From assembly GCA_900319695.1 (NCBI GenBank), contig ONPN01000012.1, positions 44,783 to 108,782 on the forward strand: a stretch of DNA of 64,000 nt, given 5' to 3'. How positions within the stretch are numbered: position 1 is the first letter of the stretch; each line of letters opens with the position of its first letter. This stretch comes from an uncultured Eubacteriales bacterium (GTDB lineage Bacteria > Bacillota > Clostridia > Oscillospirales > Oscillospiraceae). The notes beneath the pieces are model-generated. The model was not told the DNA's origin. It saw only the letters and a program-made list of their open reading frames with translations, and made no database searches. This document shows positions 42,406 through 51,341 of the stretch, one piece after another. The translations under genes were made by a program, and so were the position numbers.

Positions 42406-43557
42406 ATGAAGTCAAAAAAACTGTCGGAAAAGCCCTGGTTTAACGGCGCGGTGATCGCCTGCATCGGCGTGATCTGCTATGTGCTGCTGTCGAATATCGG
42501 CACGGTGCTCTCCTCCGTGAGCCATTTCCTCGGAAATTTCTACTCCATCCTGCTGGGCGCAATCTTTGCCTACATTCTCAATCCGCTGGCAAATTTCTTT
42601 GACCGCAGGGTTTTCCGCAAAATGAAGAAGGGGAACACGCGCTGGTATCTTTCCGTGACGCTGGGCATCGTGACGGCGCTCCTGGCCGTGCTTCTGCTGA
42701 TCGGGTCGCTGATCCCCCAACTGGTGCAGAGTATCTCTCTCTTTGCGGAAAACTATGACAGCTACGCGGACTCTCTGATCAAGGTGCTCGAGGGAAGTCC
42801 GCTGGAGTCGGTGATTAACGCCGATAAGCTCCAGATCCTTTCGCAGAATGCCCTGACCTCCATCGCCGATTTTGTGCGCGACAATGCCGGCAAAATCCTG
42901 ACGGCTGCGGCAAACTCCGGCAAGGGCATCCTCTCCACAGCCATCTCGCTCATTGTGGCGGTCTACCTGCTTATCGACAAACAGGGCGTGATGAACGGCT
43001 GGTGGCGTCTGATGAAGGTCATCTTCCGCAAAGAGACAGCCGACGGCATTATGACTTTTATGCAGCGCTGCGACAGCATCCTGATGAGCTATCTCGGACA
43101 GAGCCTGATGGAGTCCGTGATCGTCGGCGCGGTCAACGCCGTGTTCATGTTCGCATGCCGGATGCAGTATGTGGGCCTCGTTTCGGTGATCGTCGCCGTG
43201 ACGAACCTGGTGCCGAACTTCGGTCCCATCATCGGCGGCGTGATCGGCGCGTTTGTACTGCTACTGGTCAATCCCCTCCACGCGCTGCTGTTTATCGCCT
43301 TCTGCATCGTGCTGCAGTTTGTGGACGGCTACATCCTCAAGCCGAAGCTCTTCTCCGGCTCCCTCGGTGTGTCGGGCCTTCTGATCCTGGTCGCCGGCAT
43401 TGTGCTCGGCAATCTCTTCGGCGTGCTGGGCATGCTGCTGTCGATCCCCGCCGCCGCGATTTTGAGCTTTATCTATCAGGACTATTTCCTGTCCAGGCAG
43501 GAAAAGCGCCGCATGCGGTCGGCGGACGAAGAGTATAAGAAGGAGCAAATGCGATGA
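42406..43557 (+). CDS. AI-2E family transporter (second copy)
   Basis: 383 residues with about eight membrane segments and a long amphipathic region (about 100-180). Family runs are SILLGAIFAYILNPLANFFDRR, QSLMESVIVGAVNAVFMF, VTNLVPNFGPIIGGVIGAFV and QFVDGYILKPKLFSGSLGVSG. It is shorter than and only distantly related to the copy at 20093. GGGAGA precedes the ATG. The DUF218 gene overlaps its stop by 4 bases. The transported substrate is unknown. Confidence 0.9.
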   Translation: MKSKKLSEKPWFNGAVIACIGVICYVLLSNIGTVLSSVSHFLGNFYSILLGAIFAYILNPLANFFDRRVFRKMKKGNTRWYLSVTLGIVTALLAVLLLIGSLIPQLVQSISLFAENYDSYADSLIKVLEGSPLESVINADKLQILSQNALTSIADFVRDNAGKILTAAANSGKGILSTAISLIVAVYLLIDKQGVMNGWWRLMKVIFRKETADGIMTFMQRCDSILMSYLGQSLMESVIVGAVNAVFMFACRMQYVGLVSVIVAVTNLVPNFGPIIGGVIGAFVLLLVNPLHALLFIAFCIVLQFVDGYILKPKLFSGSLGVSGLLILVAGIVLGNLFGVLGMLLSIPAAAILSFIYQDYFLSRQEKRRMRSADEEYKKEQMR

Positions 43558-44411
43558 AACGAATGACAGCCCTGATCCTGACGTTCCTGCTGCTTGTGTG
43601 CGCGGCCGTACCGGCCTGCGCCGGGCAGGCTGTTTCCGAAGAGGATATATGGGAGAGTGTCGAGCAGATCCTCGTCCTCTACGGCAGCCGCGGAGAAGAA
43701 GCCGCCGGGGAGATCGAGGAGCGGCTCAAGGAGCTGGAGGCAAAGGACCCCGCTGCCGCGGAAAAATGGCGGGAGATCCTGGAGCTGTGGCGCGGTGAGG
43801 AGCTGCGCGTGCATGAAAACGTCCTCCCCGACGGTCTGCCGGAGACGGACGAGCTCTGCCTTGTCGGGCTGGGGTTCCAGCTCAACCCGGACGGCAGCAT
43901 GCGAGAGGAGCTGATCGAGCGGCTGAAGGTGCTCAAGAGCTGCGCGGAGAAATATCCGAACGCCTTGATCGTCTGCACCGGCGGGGGAACCGCAAAGGAC
44001 AGGCCCGAGGCGACCGAGGCGGGTGAGATGGCCAAATGGCTCAGGGAAAACGGCGTCGACTCCGCCCGTATTCTGGTGGAGGACCGCTCCCAGACCACGG
44101 CGCAGAACGCGATCTTCACGCTGGATCTTTTGGCGAAGCAGGCTCCCCAGGTCACAAAGCTCGCCATTGTGTCCAGTGACTACCACATCGCCACGGGGAC
44201 GCTGCTCTTCGGGGCGGAGGCGATCCTGCGCGGCGACGCGGGGATCGGGGTGATCTCCAACGCCGCCTGGAAGGCCCCGTCCGGCTCGCTTCCGCCCATG
44301 TTCCAGGCTGGGGCTCTGATCGAGCTTCTGGGCGATACGAAGACCGCCTACGACATCTATTTTGACACCTACGATATCCACGAGCTCCTGCCCCCGCGTT
44401 CCGAACAATAG
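43554..44411 (+). CDS. Secreted DUF218 (YdcF/SanA/ElyC-like) protein
   Basis: 285 residues. A signal peptide at residues 1-23 ends VPACAG. A helical region (about 25-75) precedes the DUF218 domain: LCLVGLGFQLNPDGS, ALIVCTGGGTAKDRPEATEAGEMAKWL, ILVEDRSQTTAQNA and LAIVSSDYHIATG. Members are linked to envelope integrity, with nucleotide- or polyprenyl-phosphate roles proposed. Most are membrane-tethered; this one seems secreted. The ATG overlaps the AI-2E stop (ATGA), so the two are co-translated. Confidence 0.88.
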   Translation: MKRMTALILTFLLLVCAAVPACAGQAVSEEDIWESVEQILVLYGSRGEEAAGEIEERLKELEAKDPAAAEKWREILELWRGEELRVHENVLPDGLPETDELCLVGLGFQLNPDGSMREELIERLKVLKSCAEKYPNALIVCTGGGTAKDRPEATEAGEMAKWLRENGVDSARILVEDRSQTTAQNAIFTLDLLAKQAPQVTKLAIVSSDYHIATGTLLFGAEAILRGDAGIGVISNAAWKAPSGSLPPMFQAGALIELLGDTKTAYDIYFDTYDIHELLPPRSEQ

Positions 44412-44418
44412 GAAAACC

Positions 44419-44460
44419 GGCAGCAGGCTTTGACTTCGCGTCAAAGCCTGCTGCCTTTAT
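44419..44460 (+). terminator. Terminator of the AI-2E/DUF218 operon
   Basis: A perfect 16-base-pair stem (44419-44434 with 44440-44455), loop TTCGC, followed by TTTAT. Confidence 0.85.
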
Positions 44461-44483
44461 CGTGCGCAAAGCGGCGGTTCCCG

Positions 44484-44512
44484 TTGCTTTCCGCACCGCG
44501 GCATGCTATACT
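44484..44512 (+). promoter_or_regulatory. SigA promoter of the hydrolase-HD-acyltransferase-ligase operon
   Basis: TTGCTT (44484-44489), a 17-base spacer, TATACT (44507-44512). The gene starts 136 bases later, so the palindromic repeat at 44521 lies in the transcribed leader. Confidence 0.65.
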
Positions 44513-44520
44513 TTTTACCA

Positions 44521-44605
44521 TAGCTGACGCTTATTATAGTAAATCCCCGCGGCTCAGTTTTTCATTGCGGCGCAGGTTTGCCGCATGGGGGTTTGCCATA
44601 TAGTA
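44521..44605. repeat. Single palindromic unit related to the 41943 array, in the 5' leader
   Basis: GCTGACGCTTATTATAGTAAATCCCC at its left shares the order of the array units. Inside, GCGGC and GCCGC pairs flank CATTGCGGCGCAGGTTTGCC, and GGGGGTTTGCCATATAGTA closes it as an imperfect complement. Confidence 0.65.
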
Positions 44606-44647
44606 CCGGGGCGGAGACGCCCGCCCGGGAGAGGAGACGAAAAGGAA

Positions 44648-45505
44648 TTGAGAAAAAGAACCGCCGTGTTTGGGCTGCTCGCCCTGCTGCTTCTGGCGGC
44701 CCTGTTCCCGATCGGCGCGTTTGCCGAAAGCGCCGTGACAGAGGACGTTTTTTATCTGGAGCGGGACGGACAGCGGCTGTTCGGAAAACTGTATCTGCCG
44801 TCGCAGGAGACGCAGCCGCTCCCGCTGGTCATCCTGTCGCACGGCCTCGGCAGCGACCACCGGATCATGGAGCCCTACGCGCAGTACTTCGCGGACAGCG
44901 GGATCGCGGCCTGTGTGTTCGACTATATCGGCGGCTCGGAGGAGAGTCTGAGCGACGGCAGCATGACGGAGATGTCCGTGCTCACCGAGGCGGCGGATCT
45001 GAACTGCGTGATGGATCACTTCCTTGGCGACAGCCGCTTTTCGGAGGACGAGATCTTCCTCTTCGGCGGGAGCCAGGGCGGTTTTATCTCCGCCTATGTC
45101 GCGGGGCAGAGGCCGGAGGACGTGGCGGGGCTTACCCTGCTGTACCCGGCGTTCAATCTGCAGGAGACAGCGCTTGCACTCGTCCGGGAGGACGGCAAAA
45201 TCCCGGACACGGCCGTGATCGGAAAGCACACGGTGGGCAGCGTCTACATCAGGGATATGATGGACTTCGACATCTATGAGATGCTGAGCCGCTATACCGG
45301 GCCCGCGCTGCTGTTTCACGGGACGGACGACAAGTACGTGCCGATGGCGTATGTGCAGAGAGCGGCGAAGGAGCTTGACGCGGAGCTGATCGTCGTGGAG
45401 GGCGCGGGCCACGGCTTTACCGGGGAGGACAGAGACACTGTCGCGCAGACCGCGGTGGATTTTGTCCGGAACGCCCAGGCGCGGTCCGGCATCCAGGCGG
45501 CCTGA
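44648..45505 (+). CDS. Secreted alpha/beta hydrolase
   Basis: 285 residues. TTG 44648 is the likely start: it follows GAGGAGACG and opens a signal peptide (MRKRTAVFGLLALLLLAALF ending GAFA); an earlier ATG at 44585 lies inside the repeat. The triad is visible: nucleophile in GGSQGG, Asp in HGTDDKYVP, His in GAGHGF, with the oxyanion block LSHGLGSDHR. It is a serine esterase or acyl hydrolase of the BAAT/DLH type. The HD gene follows 23 bases later. Its place before acyltransferase and acyl-ligase genes suggests it may remove an acyl group outside the cell. Confidence 0.85.
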   Translation: MRKRTAVFGLLALLLLAALFPIGAFAESAVTEDVFYLERDGQRLFGKLYLPSQETQPLPLVILSHGLGSDHRIMEPYAQYFADSGIAACVFDYIGGSEESLSDGSMTEMSVLTEAADLNCVMDHFLGDSRFSEDEIFLFGGSQGGFISAYVAGQRPEDVAGLTLLYPAFNLQETALALVREDGKIPDTAVIGKHTVGSVYIRDMMDFDIYEMLSRYTGPALLFHGTDDKYVPMAYVQRAAKELDAELIVVEGAGHGFTGEDRDTVAQTAVDFVRNAQARSGIQAA

Positions 45506-45528
45506 ACAAGAGACGGAGGGAAAGAGAA

Positions 45529-46329
45529 ATGAGCTTTGACAAGGAACGGGCAAGGAATGTTTTCCTCCGCTACGCGGAGGGCTACGATACGCAGAACATC
45601 CTGATCCGCCATAAGATCGAACACACCCTTCGGGTGGCGGAGCTGTCGGAGCGCTTTGCCAAGGCACTCGGCATGGAGGGGGAGGACGCGGATTTCGCGT
45701 GGTTTCTCGGCCTGCTGCACGACATCGGGCGCTTTGAGCAGGTTCGGCGCTTCGGCACCTTTGTGGACTCCCAGTCGGTGGACCACGCGGAGCTGAGCGG
45801 GGACATTTTATTTAAGGACGGACTGATTGAACGTTTCTCGGACGAGGGGCTGCCGACAGACTGGCGGTCGATCGCGGAGACGGCGGTGCGTCAGCACAAC
45901 AAGCTCAAGCTGCCGGAGAGCCTGGACGACAGGACAAGGCGCTTTGCCGAGCTTCTGCGCGACGCGGACAAGACGGACATCTTCCGGGTGATCGCCGGCA
46001 TCCCCTTCGAGCAGCGGGTCGGCAGCAGCCGGGCGAGCTTTCAGGACACGGGGGAGGCCAGCCCCGAGGTGATGGCCTGTGTGACGGAGCACCGCTGCGT
46101 GCCCGCCAGGCTGCGCCGCTCCCACTTTGAAGGGCGCGTCTCCCACTGCTGCATGGCTTTCGAGCTGGTGTTTGAGATCAGCCGCCGCACCGTCAGGGAG
46201 GAGGGCTGGCTTCTGGCCCTGCTCGCGGAGACGGACGAAGACGGAAAGCAGATCTGGACAGACCGGGAGACGGAGCAGCTGCGCATACTGAAAAGAGAGA
46301 TCGAAAAAGCCTGGGGCACAACGCTTTAA
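45529..46329 (+). CDS. HD domain phosphohydrolase
   Basis: 266 residues, soluble. The HD metal motif is complete: RHKIEHTLRVAELS gives the first His, LLHDIGRFEQ the HD pair, and LRDADKTDIFR the later Asp. The family removes phosphates from nucleotides or second messengers in the cytoplasm. A ribosome site GGAGGGAAAG precedes the ATG. It lies between the hydrolase and the acyltransferase-ACP gene (27-base gap), probably in one transcript. The substrate is unknown. Confidence 0.85.
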   Translation: MSFDKERARNVFLRYAEGYDTQNILIRHKIEHTLRVAELSERFAKALGMEGEDADFAWFLGLLHDIGRFEQVRRFGTFVDSQSVDHAELSGDILFKDGLIERFSDEGLPTDWRSIAETAVRQHNKLKLPESLDDRTRRFAELLRDADKTDIFRVIAGIPFEQRVGSSRASFQDTGEASPEVMACVTEHRCVPARLRRSHFEGRVSHCCMAFELVFEISRRTVREEGWLLALLAETDEDGKQIWTDRETEQLRILKREIEKAWGTTL

Positions 46330-46356
46330 ATACAGTGGAACAGAGGAGGAGACGGA

Positions 46357-47319
46357 ATGATTCTCGCGTTTTACGGGGCTGGCGCGATGGGCCGTGAATT
46401 CAAATACGTCGCGGATGAGACCGGACAGTGGCCGGAGATGGTGTTCATCGACGACCGCGCCGCGGCGGAGAGCCTGCTGGGCTGCCCCGTCGTCAGCTTT
46501 CAGGCGTTTCGCAAAACATACAGCCCGGACGAGACGCAGTTTGTGATCACAATAGGCGAGCCGAAATTCCGCAAGGAGGCCTTCGACCGGATGAAGGAGG
46601 CGGGGTATCGGGGGGCGCGTCTGGTACACCCCTCGGCCTGTATCACCCCCGACGCCGAGGTAGGCGAGGGCGCGGTCATTGGGCCCGGCGTCTTCATCGG
46701 TTCACTTGCAAAGGTCGGCAGCAACTTCTATGCCGCCAAGGGCGCGGCCGTCGGCCATGACGCGGTCGTCGGGGACCATACGCGCGTGGGGGCCAACGCC
46801 TTCGTCGGCGGGCACACGGTCATCGGAGAAAACGCCTTTATCGGCAGCGGCGCAATGCTGAAGGACCGCATCCGCATCGGCGATTTCAGCGTCGTGGGGA
46901 TAGGCAGCGCCGTGTTTGAGGACGTGGCGTCCAACACCACCGTCATGGGTAACCCCGCCAGGATCACAAACGAGGGCGCGCAGGGCCTGCTCTACGCGCC
47001 GAGCCGCGAGATGGCGCAGACGGCGGAGACCGCGCCGGAGAAGAAGCCGGAGAGCGCGGAGGAGCTCACGCCCGACCGCGTCGCGGAGCTCTACTGGGAG
47101 GCATTTTCCTCCTGCTTCGAGGGCATGGACTTTAACCCGGTCACCTTCCGCTTCCACGACGAGGGCTGGGATTCCATCACGCAGATGAGTCTGATCTGCC
47201 GCCTGGAGGAGAGCTTCCATATCTCCTTCAAGGGCAGGGAGACAATGAAGATCAACTCCTACCGCGCGGGCCTTGAGCTTGTGCGGAAAAAGCTCGCGGA
47301 CGCGAAGAAGGAGGGGTAA
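46357..47319 (+). CDS. NeuD/PglD-type sugar acyltransferase fused to an acyl carrier domain
   Basis: 320 residues. Residues 1-90 are the PglD nucleotide-sugar-binding N-domain (ILAFYGAGAMGREF, VITIGEPKFRK). Residues 92-205 are a left-handed beta helix of hexapeptide repeats with the catalytic His in VGHDAVVGDH (about 134). After a linker, residues 240-310 form an acyl carrier domain with DEGWDSITQMSLICRLEESF; Ser273 is the expected phosphopantetheine site. Free-standing NeuD proteins use acetyl-CoA, so a fused ACP suggests another acyl donor. The acyl-AMP ligase gene begins 5 bases later. AGGAGGAGA precedes the ATG. Confidence 0.85.
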   Translation: MILAFYGAGAMGREFKYVADETGQWPEMVFIDDRAAAESLLGCPVVSFQAFRKTYSPDETQFVITIGEPKFRKEAFDRMKEAGYRGARLVHPSACITPDAEVGEGAVIGPGVFIGSLAKVGSNFYAAKGAAVGHDAVVGDHTRVGANAFVGGHTVIGENAFIGSGAMLKDRIRIGDFSVVGIGSAVFEDVASNTTVMGNPARITNEGAQGLLYAPSREMAQTAETAPEKKPESAEELTPDRVAELYWEAFSSCFEGMDFNPVTFRFHDEGWDSITQMSLICRLEESFHISFKGRETMKINSYRAGLELVRKKLADAKKEG

Positions 47320-47324
47320 ACGAC

Positions 47325-48767
47325 ATGGGAAAACTCTGGGATTTTGAACGCTTTGCCGCCGCCCCGGCGCTGATCGCCGACACCGGCGTCACGCTGACTT
47401 ACGGCAATCTGGCCGCTCTCTCCGATGAGATGGAGAGCGCGATCGGAAGCTGCGCCGACTGGGACGCATCGACAAAGCCGCTGACCATGTTTGTCTGCCG
47501 CAACACCACAGGGGCGCTCGCGGGTTACGCCGCGATGATGAACAGGGGATATCCCATGCTCCCCGTCTCGGGCGAGCTTCCGGCCGACAGGCGCAGGGAG
47601 CTGATGAAGGCCTACCGGCCCGCGCTCCTCCTCCTGCCCGAACAGCTGCGCGGCGAATATCCCGCCATGCGGGAGGTCTGCGCCGTGCGGGATTACGTCC
47701 TGCTCAGGAGCAACTACACGGAGCGCTTTCCCGTGCATCCGGAGCTCGGCCTGCTGATTACGACCTCGGGCTCCACGGGCTCGGCCAAGTTCGTGAGGCA
47801 GAGCTGGGAGAACCTGCGCTTCAACGCGAAGACCATTGCCGACATCCTTGACATCGGCGCTTCGGATAAAACCGTCACCGCCCTGCCCCTGCAATACACC
47901 TACGGGCTGTCCGTCCTGCACGCCAATCTCCTGCGCGGGGCCGCCATGGTCGTGACCAGAAGCGGCGTCATGGACCCGGAATTCTGGGATCTTGTCGAGG
48001 CGGAGAACGTGACGTGCTTCCACGGCGTGCCCAATACCTATGACATGCTGCGGCGCATCGAACTGTTTGAGGACGATTTTCCCAGCCTGCGGACGCTGAG
48101 CCAGGCGGGGGGAAAGCTCAGCCGGGAGCTGCAGGAATATTACGCCCGCTATGCCGCCGACAGCGGAAAGCGCTTTGTCATCATGTACGGACAGAGCGAA
48201 GCGACGGCAGCCATCAGCTGGCTGCCGCCGGAGGACGCGCTTCATAAATTGGGCTCTGTCGGCCGCGTTGTCGACGGGGGAGAGATAAGCCTCATCGACG
48301 ACGCGGGCAATTCTTTCACGGGCGCTCACAAGCGGGGCGAGCTTGTCTATCGCGGCCCCAATGTGGCGATGGGCTACGCACTGCGAGGCGAGGATTTGAG
48401 CAGGGGCGACGAGTGGAACGGCATTCTGCGCACCGGCGATCTCGCGGAGTATGACGAGGACGGATATCTCTCCATCACCGGCAGGCTCAAGCGCTTTATC
48501 AAGCTGGTCGGCCACCGCGTCAGTCTGGACGAGGTCGACGGTATGATCATGGACGAGCTCAACATCCTCAGCGTGAGCGTCGGCACCGACGATCACCTGA
48601 CCGTGTTTGTGACAGGCGACAAGGAAAAGGAGCTGGTCACGGCCTTTCTCTCCAAAACGCTCACCACCGTCCGCACCGGGATACGGGTTCTGACGGTCCC
48701 GGCCTTTCCCAAGAACGAGGGCGGAAAAATCCTTTACGCCGAGCTCCAGAAAATCGCGGACTCATAA
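47325..48767 (+). CDS. Acyl/aminoacyl-AMP ligase (ANL superfamily)
   Basis: 480 residues. Core motifs in order: LITTSGSTGSAKFV (A3), YTYGLS (A4 region), MYGQSEATAAI (A5), RTGDLAEYDEDGYLSITGRLKRFIKLVGHRV (A7-A8) and the C-terminal Lys in NEGGKILY (A10). It activates a carboxylic or amino acid as the AMP ester and passes it to a carrier thiol. The neighbouring acyl carrier domain, 5 bases upstream, is the obvious acceptor. No condensation or thioesterase domain is present. Its stop overlaps the convergent SLC13 gene by 6 bases. Confidence 0.9.
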   Translation: MGKLWDFERFAAAPALIADTGVTLTYGNLAALSDEMESAIGSCADWDASTKPLTMFVCRNTTGALAGYAAMMNRGYPMLPVSGELPADRRRELMKAYRPALLLLPEQLRGEYPAMREVCAVRDYVLLRSNYTERFPVHPELGLLITTSGSTGSAKFVRQSWENLRFNAKTIADILDIGASDKTVTALPLQYTYGLSVLHANLLRGAAMVVTRSGVMDPEFWDLVEAENVTCFHGVPNTYDMLRRIELFEDDFPSLRTLSQAGGKLSRELQEYYARYAADSGKRFVIMYGQSEATAAISWLPPEDALHKLGSVGRVVDGGEISLIDDAGNSFTGAHKRGELVYRGPNVAMGYALRGEDLSRGDEWNGILRTGDLAEYDEDGYLSITGRLKRFIKLVGHRVSLDEVDGMIMDELNILSVSVGTDDHLTVFVTGDKEKELVTAFLSKTLTTVRTGIRVLTVPAFPKNEGGKILYAELQKIADS

Positions 48768-50081
48768 CACCGGCATGACGCTCATGGTCCAGCCGACCGA
48801 GACCGCGCAGGCGATGAGGGCATAGAGCCAGCCGCCCCGGAGCAGTTCTTTCTGGCCGTAGCCGCCGAAGTCCATCATATAGGGGACGGCGGCAGTGGGC
48901 ATCGGGGTCATGAACGCGGTGAGCGCGCCAGCCTCGATCAGAATGACGGGGCCGCGCGGGTCGCCGCCGAGCTGATGACAGGCCGCGCAGGCGATGGGGA
49001 AGAAGATAAGCATCGCGCCCCGGTTGGACATGAACTGGGCGAGCAGGAAGGGAAAGAAGAAAAACAGGAAGCCGACGACGTAGTTGTTGTTGACCTTCAC
49101 CGCGAGACGCGCGATGAGTCCGCCGAGCAGGTCGCCCGCGCCGGTTTTGGAGAGCGCACCCGCCATGGCGAGCGTGCCGATCACGAGCAGCAGCATGCTC
49201 AGCGGAACAGCCTGCCCCCCCTCTCTGGGCGCGAGCACGCCGCAGACCACCATGAGCACGGCCCCCACCAGGCAAATCTGCCAGACCGCGAGGAAGCTGA
49301 GCACGCTTGCCTGGAGCATCAGCGCGAGGGCGGTTCCAAAGAAGATCACGATGCCGGCAGCTTCGGAAAAGGCGGGCAGGGGCGGCTTTGCCTCCGCCCT
49401 TTGAAGGCCGCCCGCGGCACTTTCGGCAGCGGAGCGGTCGGGACAGAAGCGGGGCATCACGAAGGCGCAGTAGAGCACCGTGAAAATCAGCATGGGCAGC
49501 CGCGCCTTCATGGGGTCGAGAAAGCCGACGACCGGCACGGCGCCGGCGAAGCCCTCCAGCTTGTCGTAGTAGGCGTGGATATAGCCGTTGAGCTCGGCCG
49601 CTTGGGTCGCGCCGTTGCCGATGGGCAGGGTGCAGCAGGTGGAAATGGAGACGACGCCGAGGGACATCGCCGCTTTGGAGCGGGCAATCCCCCTGGTATC
49701 GGTGAAGGCCAGGCACAGGGGGGCCACGATGCCGAAGACGACGACGGGGCTCTGCACCATCTGGCTCAGAAGCATGGCGAGCACACAGTAGAGCAGCAGC
49801 ACCGCGGAAAGACTGCCCTTCGCGGCGCGTGAGATGGCGTCCGCAAGCCGCGTGCAGAAGCGGGTACGGCTGAAACCGGCGGCGACCACGCTCATGGCCC
49901 CGATCATGACGACAGCGCCGTTTGAAAAGCAGGCGAGGGCCTCCGATGCGCTGAGGCAGCCGGTGAGAGAGAGGGCCGCGACCGAACACATGGACACGGT
50001 CGCCAGACTCCATATGCCGGACATATACCCGGCACAGGTCAGCGCGAAGATAACAAGACAGACAATGAGCTGTACGGACAT
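48762..50081 (-). CDS. SLC13/DASS family permease
   Basis: 439 residues with about 11-12 membrane segments. GAMSVVAAGFSRTRFCTRLA, SMVQ-like AMLLSQMVQSPVVVFGIVAPLCLAF and the second half AGALTAFMTPMPTAAVPYM match SLC13/CitT-type carriers with re-entrant hairpins. It probably takes up dicarboxylates, citrate or sulfate with Na+ or by exchange. AGGAGGG precedes the ATG. A weak promoter (TTGGAC with a long spacer to TATACT) lies near 50115-50145 on the minus strand. It is convergent with the ligase gene and overlaps it by 6 bases. Confidence 0.85.
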   Translation of the reverse strand: MSVQLIVCLVIFALTCAGYMSGIWSLATVSMCSVAALSLTGCLSASEALACFSNGAVVMIGAMSVVAAGFSRTRFCTRLADAISRAAKGSLSAVLLLYCVLAMLLSQMVQSPVVVFGIVAPLCLAFTDTRGIARSKAAMSLGVVSISTCCTLPIGNGATQAAELNGYIHAYYDKLEGFAGAVPVVGFLDPMKARLPMLIFTVLYCAFVMPRFCPDRSAAESAAGGLQRAEAKPPLPAFSEAAGIVIFFGTALALMLQASVLSFLAVWQICLVGAVLMVVCGVLAPREGGQAVPLSMLLLVIGTLAMAGALSKTGAGDLLGGLIARLAVKVNNNYVVGFLFFFFPFLLAQFMSNRGAMLIFFPIACAACHQLGGDPRGPVILIEAGALTAFMTPMPTAAVPYMMDFGGYGQKELLRGGWLYALIACAVSVGWTMSVMPVL

Positions 50082-50191
50082 GGGCGTCCCTCCTTGGCGG
50101 CACTTGGATAAAACCAGTATAGCACGCGGACGGAGATCTTGTCCAACCTCAGTTTGAAAAACAGAAAGAATCAGAAAAGGAGCGCTAAACC

Positions 50192-51268
50192 ATGAAACGT
50201 GCGATCGCCATGCTGCTCACAGCCCTGCTGTTTGTCGGCGCGGCTCTGCCGGCGTATGCCGGAGAATGGACCGTCCCGGAAAACACGGAGCTGACGGAAG
50301 CGGCTCGCGCGGCCTTTGACAGGGCGACGAGGCGGCTGGTCGGTGTGAACTATGTCCCCGCGGCGCTGCTGGCCGAAAAGGACGGCGTCTACTGCATACT
50401 CTGCCGCGCGACTGCCGTCTACCCGGGCGCAAAGCCCTCCTACGCGCTGGTGTATGTCGGCGAGGACGGGGTCGAGAATATCTGGGACATCTGGATCGAC
50501 AAGCACAGCCGCCCCAAAGAGGAGGCCGCCGGAACATCACCGGAGGCGATCCGGGCGCGGGGCGTGCTGCGCGTCGGCACGGCGGGGGACTATCAGCCGA
50601 TGTCCTATCGTGACCCCGATACCGGTGAATATGTGGGCTTTGACGCGGAACTTGCCCGTGATCTGGCGAAGGCGCTCGGCGTGGAGATCGAGTTTGTAGA
50701 GACCTCCTGGCCCACGCTGATGGAGGACACCCTCGCGGGAAACTTCGATCTGGCGATCTGCGGCATCACCGTCACGGATGCTCGGAAGGAACAGGCCCTG
50801 ATGAGCGATGGCTACCTCGAAAACGGCAAGACCGTCCTGTGCCGCACGGAGGACGCAGACCGATATACGAGCCTGGACGCGATCAACCGCCCGGAGGTCC
50901 GCGTGATGGAGAATCCCGGCGGACTGAACGAGAAGTTCGCGAGGGAAAATCTCCCGAATGCGGAGCTCTTCATCCATGACGTTAATCAGGAGATCCCCGG
51001 TCTCGTCGCTGCCGGAGAGGCGGACGTGATGATCACCGAGATCCTTGAGGCAGGCTACTATGTCGGGCAGGACGAGCGCCTCGCCGCCCCTCTCCTGCAC
51101 GAACCTTTCACCCACGGCGAACTCGGCGTGCTGATGGCGAAGGGAAGCGAGGCACTGCTGAATTATGTAAACTCCTTCCTCGCCGATGAAAAGGCATCCG
51201 GGCGCATCGACGAGCTCGCGAAGACCTTTATCTATCTCAGCACGGACAGTCTCCCGGATGCCGCATGA
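50192..51268 (+). CDS. Solute-binding-fold protein, cyclohexadienyl dehydratase (PheC)-like
   Basis: 358 residues. A signal peptide covers residues 1-23 (ALPAYA). Residues 24-110 are a small extra N-terminal domain. From about 118 the family 3 binding-protein fold starts (GVLRVGTAGDYQPMSYRDP). INRPEVRVMENPGGLNEKFA and the preceding FDLAICGITVTDARKEQALM resemble periplasmic cyclohexadienyl dehydratase PheC more than transporter proteins, as I recall that family. No ABC permease genes are nearby, which fits an enzyme or a sensor input. Whether it is catalytic is unproven. Confidence 0.75.
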   Translation: MKRAIAMLLTALLFVGAALPAYAGEWTVPENTELTEAARAAFDRATRRLVGVNYVPAALLAEKDGVYCILCRATAVYPGAKPSYALVYVGEDGVENIWDIWIDKHSRPKEEAAGTSPEAIRARGVLRVGTAGDYQPMSYRDPDTGEYVGFDAELARDLAKALGVEIEFVETSWPTLMEDTLAGNFDLAICGITVTDARKEQALMSDGYLENGKTVLCRTEDADRYTSLDAINRPEVRVMENPGGLNEKFARENLPNAELFIHDVNQEIPGLVAAGEADVMITEILEAGYYVGQDERLAAPLLHEPFTHGELGVLMAKGSEALLNYVNSFLADEKASGRIDELAKTFIYLSTDSLPDAA

Positions 51269-51341
51269 CATGCGTGTGGAAAGAAAAACGGAAAGAAGCG
51301 GCGCGTGGAACACATCCACAGCACTGCCGCTGGTTGTTTGA

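Noticed and set aside
44585-44647. ATG at 44585 as the start of the alpha/beta hydrolase
   Set aside because: It lies inside the palindromic repeat, has no ribosome site and would bury the signal peptide; TTG 44648 fits better.
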